DNA of 64,000 nucleotides from Raphanus sativus (lineage: Eukaryota; Streptophyta; Magnoliopsida; Brassicales; Brassicaceae), in assembly GCF_000801105.2 (NCBI RefSeq), contig NC_079514.1:44148515-44212514 (forward strand), written 5' to 3'. A program made the position numbers and the translations under genes. Shown here piece by piece: positions 58,631 through 64,000 of the stretch. The notes below the pieces were generated by a model that did no database searches, was not told where the DNA came from, and worked only from the letters and a program-made list of their open reading frames with translations. Every line of letters starts with the position of its first letter. Position 1 is the stretch's first letter.

Positions 58631-59289
58631 TTCAATCTGGTACATATGGAAAGCTTGAAATGATAAACTCTTCAGAAGAATAGACAGAGATCCATTAGAG
58701 CTCGTCAGATATACAGAAAGTGAATATCAAACCTGGTATAAAGCGAATGAAAGAATTCTTACAGTGGTACAAGACATTGGTCGTCAAGATTTCCAAACGC
58801 TAAGTTTGGACAATATTTTCTTAGTAGATGGATTATGGACATTAGATGCGCCTTTTTCGGGTTGTGGATGGGTATGGATGAACAATGCTGGAAACATCCA
58901 ACTCATTGGAACACGTAACTTGAGTCGCCGTGAATCACCCCGTGCATTCGGAGGTGGAGGCACTACGATGGGCAATGGAGAATATGCTGCAACACTTTTC
59001 GTATCAGCGATTTGAGACGGATTGTAAGGAACTGATTGCCATGATAGATGCTCCTAATGATGGCCGAGCTTTGCAACGGAACTGGAGAAAATAGAGACGC
59101 TGCTGATATGCTTCCCGGACTTTCAGATCATTCTTGTACCACATACTCAAAACAAGATTTCTGACTTTTTAGCTAAGACAGCTAGATCCTTCCATAGTGA
59201 GTTACTTTTTGTTGTTTGTTCTATTCCGGTCTGGCTACCTAGACCACCTCAAGTTTGAGTAATATAATGATCTTTTGACGAAAAAAAAA
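58631..59289 (+). mobile_element. 5'-truncated LINE end (RNase H) with 11-bp target duplication
   Basis: 659-bp LINE 3' end closing in a ~10-base poly-A. Flanked by ACTAAAAGTAG at 58620-58630 and 59290-59300 (perfect). The coding remnant is the RVT_3 RNase H domain: VDGLWTLDAPFSGCGWVWMN, then, after stops near 59015, PDFQIILVPHTQNKISDFLA and IPVWLPRPP. Inserted about 250 bp upstream of the crotonase start codon, in the opposite orientation. Confidence 0.85.
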
Positions 59290-59417
59290 ACTAAAAGTAG
59301 CTTATATTTTTATAACAATTTTTACTAAATTATATACTTGACTAGTTAAAAGAAAATTTATAAATGTAATTATTTACTTCTTCACATATGTTTATTTTAG
59401 TTTAACTATACTAATAA

Positions 59418-60715
59418 GAGAAAATTAGAAAAAGAGACACTTTCAATTTAAATTTGTCTCACTAAGATTTTTAGAAGATTATTTGGGTAAATAGGATTTA
59501 CATTCCTTTTAATACCAATTATACCCTTTAATTAACCAAATTATTTTTAACTAAAAATTATAATATTTTGATTTAAGGTTTTATTAAAAAAAAAAGTATA
59601 AAACTGAAGAAAAAAAATCCACGTAAGAGATAAAACACTTAATACTTGTACCCAAATTTATTTTTCTCTTTACTCATCTTCTCCGCCGCACCTTCAACCT
59701 GTTATCAATGGTGATTTAAAATGAGTAGAGAATCTTTGTTCTGACTGTCGGTATCAATCCTATGAACCTGTTCTAAAACGAGCTCTCAGCGTCCGATTAC
59801 TCGCCGGAAACACGTTACCCGGCCATGGACAGCGGAGATTTGGCCATACTCGGTCAGTTACTCGGACTAACGTAAAAAGTTCATAATTTCGTCGATTTCA
59901 TGTTCAGAATCACAAGTTATGGTACAAGTATGATATATTTCCTCAAATCGAACAATATTAATAAGAAAAAAAAAGGAATCGTAAAAAAAAGAAAGCAGAA
60001 AACGGCTACAGACTTGCAGATCTGAGGTTGAAGACGGGGGTTTTTCTGTCATTTTCATCTCATTAAACCTAAAAATGAAAAATATTCTCCAAGATTTTTA
60101 GGTTAGATTTAGGAAACTTCTAAAACAGAAAATGGAAGTTTCCATTTTTTTCGGATTTGCCTAGAATACGTAATATACCAAACCCAGAATATAGTACAAC
60201 ACGTGCAACCCCTATTCTTCCTTAGGCGTCACATAAGGTAAAAGGCATAAGAGCCTATGACACAATTTCTAAGTTAGGTAAATCATAGAGTTCAAGATAT
60301 ATATCGTTATATATCTACTGGTACACTGAAGACATACTGCTATATGTTGATGTAACTAAATCTAGCTCAGATAGAAAGATGAAGAAACATTAGTTTATGT
60401 TATATACCCGAGATATATCTATATATTATACTTAGTTTCGGTTTTCTGTATTAAGCAGACTAACGGAATGTGTATTCTATTTTGGATAGAAGAGAAAATA
60501 AAATATGATTCCCTATTTTAAAAAAAAATAAATTTAAACATATAAATTATCATACATATGTTTCCAATACTTTTCATATTTTTTTACATTTTTAAAGTTA
60601 TGTTTACTATTTTTCTCATCAACCAAGGGCAAAACAAGTCAAAAAATGACCAAAGTATGAAAAATCCTAAATTGACAATAGAAAATTGAAAGTGTCTCTT
60701 TTTGCCAATTCTCCC
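59418..60715. mobile_element. Non-autonomous Mutator-type element with 9-bp target duplication
   Basis: 1298 bp. Imperfect terminal inverted repeats: the left begins GAGAAAATTAGAAAAAGAGA and the right reversed begins GGGAGAATTGGCAAAAAGAG, both followed by CACTTTCAATTT. Flanks TACTAATAA at 59409-59417 and 60716-60724 are identical, a 9-bp duplication as made by Mutator-like transposases. No transposase frame. A GC-richer stretch at 59670-59880 (CTCCGCCGCACC, CTCGCCGGAAACACG) may be captured gene sequence but I could not identify it. Confidence 0.85.
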
Positions 60716-60889
60716 TACTAATAAATCACATAATTGTTTTGAACTAGCGTCAATTGAATTGAAGCAAGTAGAGTGGAGTTATTTTCTCTCTTTGCTATAT
60801 GTTGCTATAATTTAGTTATTTTAACTAAAATCATTTTAACAATTTTTAAAACGTTTTCGTTATGTATAGGGAGATAAGATTCATGCAAG

Positions 60890-61680
60890 TGTGAATAAGT
60901 AATTGGTGAACCAGTTCGATCATTTCCTAGAGCAAGGAAAACATTGACTTTCACCAACTTCTCCTTGAATCATTCTACTGGCTCATACTCGACAACTAAC
61001 CATCTTTATAAGATCAGTTTCCTGTCCACGACTCGTTTGAGAAGTTGTTGAGGATTTTCCTGGAGGTCAAAATCGCTTCACACCAGTGAGTTTCCGGGAA
61101 GTTCTGAATGGAAGTCTCAACACTGATTTTCTGATTGGTGAGTACAGTTTAATTATATACTTTTATTTTCAAATGATTTGATGACTTACTTCTTATGATT
61201 ATTGTTATATAAATTTTATACAGATGTGATCGAACATATTGTGGAAGTAAGCCATGTTGAAATGATTTCCGTGAATGGAAAAGAACCCCAAAAGATTTCA
61301 CCCGAGCTTCGTGGTCTAGAGTAATTTTTTTCACGATTTTATTAGTTATTAAAATCGTTGTGTTTCCAGTTTTTGTGATATAGAGAAACATGAGAAATGG
61401 GATTAGTAATTAATGTTGTTCAATGGCGTCTTAAGGATGTACATCTTCCAATGGTATTTTGGAAGAAGTTTGCTACTGATGTCACAAACGCTATGGCGTC
61501 TTAATGATGTACATCTTCCAACAGCATCCCTGTCACTCATAATAGATCGTCAAAACCCATTTCACCGACCAAGAAAGCTTGTGTTACAGATGACCACTCT
61601 TCAGTCTTGCAAGGCAGATAGATCACTCTTCGGTAAAACAAACATAACTTTATATCTAACCGTTGTCTTGACCTTAAACA
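60890..61680 (+). pseudogene. RPA70-like (replication protein A large subunit family) fragment
   Basis: Broken single-stranded-DNA-binding OB-fold protein. Recognisable parts: SLNTDFLI at the end of a first piece (to about 61138), then after an apparent intron DVIEHIVEVSHVEMISVNGK and LRGLE (about 61222-61322), then DVHLPMVFWKKFATDVTNAM (from about 61437) and a C-terminal stretch to 61685 (LIIDRQNPFHRPRK). The order matches the DNA-binding domain linker typical of plant RPA1-like proteins (DVIG...V..VNGK..K..LELR...LPC.LWG.FA). A 31-bp GGCGTCTTAA.GATGTACATC duplication (about 61426 and 61495) and frame breaks inactivate it. Such fragments are amplified in Brassicaceae, often in Helitrons; no Helitron ends were found here. 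Confidence 0.6.
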
Positions 61681-61719
61681 TGTGACATTGGAAAGCTACA
61701 CTACAAGAAAACACGCTGA

Positions 61720-62120
61720 TACTGAGGGACTTTTTCCTCAGTATGTCGTCGGAATAACCGTATTCCGACGACATACCGAGGAAAAAGTCCCTCGAAAAAA
61801 TCTCCTCGAAATTTCATTTTCCCTCGAAATTTCCTCGAAATCTTGTGACGGAATTTTGAGGAACAACAATTCCGAGGAGATTTAGAGGACAGGCGTTCGT
61901 CGAAGAGGTCCTCGATATATATTGAGGAACCATTCCCTCGGTATATACCGAGGATTATACCGAGGGAATAGCCCTCCGAAAATTTTCGAGGAACTCAGTT
62001 CCTCGGAATATTCCGAGGGAGTTCCTCGGAATATTCCGAGGGACAGTTTCCTCGAAAATTTTCGAGTGCTATGAGGAACACTTCCCTCGGTATATACCGA
62101 GGACAGTTGTTCCTCGGAAT
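61720..62120. repeat. Subterminal palindromic repeats of the CACTA element
   Basis: Dense near-perfect palindromes of 16-20 bp (CCTCGGAATATTCCGAGG twice around 62000-62040; CCTCGGTATATACCGAGG at about 61938 and 62085; a CCTCGAAAATTTTCGAG-like unit at about 61975 and 62050). In CACTA elements such repeats bind the TNPA-type protein. Confidence 0.85.
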
Positions 62121-62279
62121 ATATTGAAATTCTTTTTTTTTAATTATTTATAAAAAAAAATATTTTTAAAATTTAAATTCGAAAATATAAAATTAAAATT
62201 TAAATTGAAAACATATTGTCTAAATTTCAAAGTCATACAAATCAAAATAAAACATTTCGAGTTTTTGAAAGAAATTAAA

Positions 62280-63900
62280 CTACGGGTTTTGGACGTTCGG
62301 GTCTGGCATGGTCGGGAGCTCCACGTTCGCGTTCGGGTTCATGCTCCTCATCATCGCCATCGTTTGCTCGTTCAGCTTCCTCTGTGCCTCCCAGCCCGCC
62401 TCTTGACTCGCCACCATGGACTCCAACGCAGATATGCGAGCATCCTTGTCCCTCATCTGACTCAGAAGGACTTCTTGATCAACAAAGGACGGTGGTGCAG
62501 AAGCAGACGGAACCAAGTTGGACCGACGAGCCAAACCGAACAAACGGCCCTTCTTCTTTGGAACCGACTGAAAAAGAAAATGTCAAATTTAAATAATATA
62601 AAAAATGAATTGAACTTAAAAAAAAGAACTTACCGCTTCAACGATTTGGTTGATCCGAACCCGAGGCAAGCAGGTCGATCCCGTCGAATCGTCATCCTCG
62701 GTTTGAAGCTGAGACACTTCCTCTTCCATCTGACTGTCGATGAGGGTGACCACATCCCTCAAAACACCATCATCAATCTCGCCGGTCTTCTTGTTGGTAT
62801 ACGCCGTCTTCATTAGGGTGAGATGATCAACCGGCTCCCCCTCATTTTCTTCCGCCTTGAAAATAACATAAATTAAACAAACATTAGTAATTAAAAGAAA
62901 TGCACAAAAAAAAAATATTAGAATCTTAAATAATATAATAAAAACCGACAAGCTTACCAAGCGATCCCCCAGACTGGCTAAAGATTGAGCACCCAAGTTA
63001 TGCTTGTACATGTCATTCTCCTTACGGTCGCTCTTGCGGTTGGTGGAGTTGGTGGAAGAAGTTGCTCTCACTTCGTTCTTACTCCAATGCACACCCAACT
63101 CCCGCCAGACGTCGGGGTTTATCCCCTTTGGGGTCTTTAAAAAAAATTGTTAAATAAATAAAAAATATTTTAATAAATTAAAAAAATTTTCATAAATAAA
63201 AACCAACCTTGATTATTTCCCACTTCTTCTTCCACGTGTGGATCTGCTTCCCATAGTTGTCCATAACTTTATGGACGAAGTGGTAATAAATAAACAACGT
63301 ATCATCGGCATTCCAGTTGAATTCTTGCTGAAAATAAAACACAATTAGTAGAAAATTAATATTAAAGATTAAAAAATAAGTAAAAAAAATAGAATACTTA
63401 CCGCAAACTGTTGAAACCACAGATGATGCTTCTCGAGAAGGAAGTCGGTGAAAACCGGATGTCCATTGTCGAGGGCCGAGTACATCATACGGTTGATCCA
63501 TCCGCTGATCCCGTTCGCGGATCAATCGAACCTAATAAAAAGAACTAATTATTTAAAATGAATCAAATTTTAATGAAAAAAAAGGTTTAATTACCATGTC
63601 TGACCCCGTCCACATGGATACGGAGTGAGATATGGAAGATGGTCACGACCCGGCTGTCGAACAAACTCTGAAACTCTCAGAATTGCCGGATGAGCAGGAG
63701 TAGGAGAAGGAGTGGGTGCCACATCGGGAGCAGGAGGAGAATGAGAGGGCAATTGAGAGGGAAATGGAGAGGGAGATGTATGGTAGGAGCTGTGGGGCGA
63801 TGCGGAACCCGAAATGGAGCCGCTCCCCGTACCACCACGACCACGACGCTGTCGAGAGCGGGTCTGTTCCTCTTGAGACCTTTATATAAATAATTTTTTT
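62280..63900 (-). CDS. Plant transposase_24 (Ptta/En/Spm) protein of the CACTA element; 5' end uncertain
   Basis: Spliced minus-strand gene, approximate exons 63890-63600, 63535-63400, 63330-63208, 63137-62957, 62856-62637 and 62569-62280 (stop at 62280). Order: an Arg-rich then Ser/Pro-rich N-terminal linker ([15 protein letters not shown]); a globular part with [29 protein letters not shown] and [40 protein letters not shown]; a polar block ([20 protein letters not shown]); and a C-terminal coiled coil ([34 protein letters not shown]). This fits the PF03004-type protein that in CACTA elements binds subterminal repeats (TNPA-like role). Exons appear open. The true 5' start may lie right of 63900 or beyond the window. 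Confidence 0.75.
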
Positions 63901-64000
63901 TAATATATACAATTTTTTTTAATTTGTTAATATATTAAAATTGTTTAATAATAACAAAAAAAGTTTAAATATATAAAAAATAGTTTAAATATTTAAAAAT

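Larger units (their letters stand above)
61699..64000 (-). mobile_element. CACTA transposon, left end; continues beyond the window
   Basis: The terminus CACTACAAGAAAACAC starts at 61699. Then about 400 bp of subterminal palindromes (61720-62120) built on CCTCGGAATATTCCGAGG and CCTCGGTATATACCGAGG, and a minus-strand transposase_24-type gene from 62280 outward. The other end is outside the window. Confidence 0.8.

Noticed and set aside
61720..61910. 67-codon frame across the CACTA subterminal repeats
   Set aside because: The frame is made of the palindromic repeats and has no protein-like pattern.

Overview
This is nuclear DNA from a Brassicaceae plant, most probably Brassica or a close relative. 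It is AT-rich, its genes have GT-AG introns, and four ordinary plant genes lie in long tracts of nested transposons. The host genes are: the 3' half of a cellulose synthase-like A (glucomannan synthase) gene entering from the left edge; a complete 14-exon 2-oxoglutarate/Fe(II) oxygenase gene (35127-37661); a complete 4-exon DUF936 gene (53216-55486); and a 10-exon mitochondrial 3-hydroxyisobutyryl-CoA hydrolase-like crotonase gene (55634-58376, minus). From memory, this order matches the Arabidopsis chromosome 4 block At4g13410 (CSLA15) - At4g13400 - At4g13370 - At4g13360. If so, the window is a strongly transposon-inflated copy of that block.

Layout. 1-3176: CSLA gene with an enlarged second intron. 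3177-7052: non-coding DNA with an (AT)27 tract, a field of short palindromes and a tRNA-derived SINE. 7066-13378: an old 5'-truncated LINE split by a 5.1 kb LINE on the opposite strand. 13.5-16.3 kb: decayed PIF/Harbinger transposon with both of its genes. 16352-20613: retrotransposon LTR remnant, then a CACTA (TNP2) transposon cut off on the right. 20614-25330: Athila-like Ty3/Gypsy element (5' LTR, primer binding site, gag, start of protease), with a hAT-like element inside its LTR. 25630-29915: complete non-coding LTR retrotransposon with a perfect 5-bp target duplication. 30378-31662: truncated LINE. 33561-34199: DUF1985 fragment. 34378-34977: foldback Mutator-type MITE just upstream of the oxygenase gene. 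38063-41013: non-autonomous Helitron carrying two further nested elements. 42.5-42.9 kb: retroelement fragment. About 43-52.6 kb: Mutator-like element of the KAONASHI (ULP1-carrying) type. After the crotonase gene come a truncated LINE (58631-59289), a Mutator-type element (59418-60715), an RPA70-like gene fragment, and the left end of a CACTA element (61699 to the window edge) with a transposase_24-type gene.

The main find is the Mutator-like element at about 43-52.6 kb. Three of its genes can be spliced to uninterrupted reading frames: a MURA transposase (plus, 942 aa), a GRF zinc-finger membrane protein (minus, 170 aa), and a DUF1985 + ULP1 cysteine protease (minus, 7 exons, 1012 aa, catalytic His/Asp/Cys present). 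It therefore looks potentially functional, while most neighbouring elements carry stops and frameshifts. Eight insertions could be delimited to the base from target-site duplications or, for the Helitron, from its termini, which gives a readable nesting order. Everything was read by eye. Splice sites are inferred from GT/AG and reading-frame continuity, and family names rest on recognised motifs, not on database searches.
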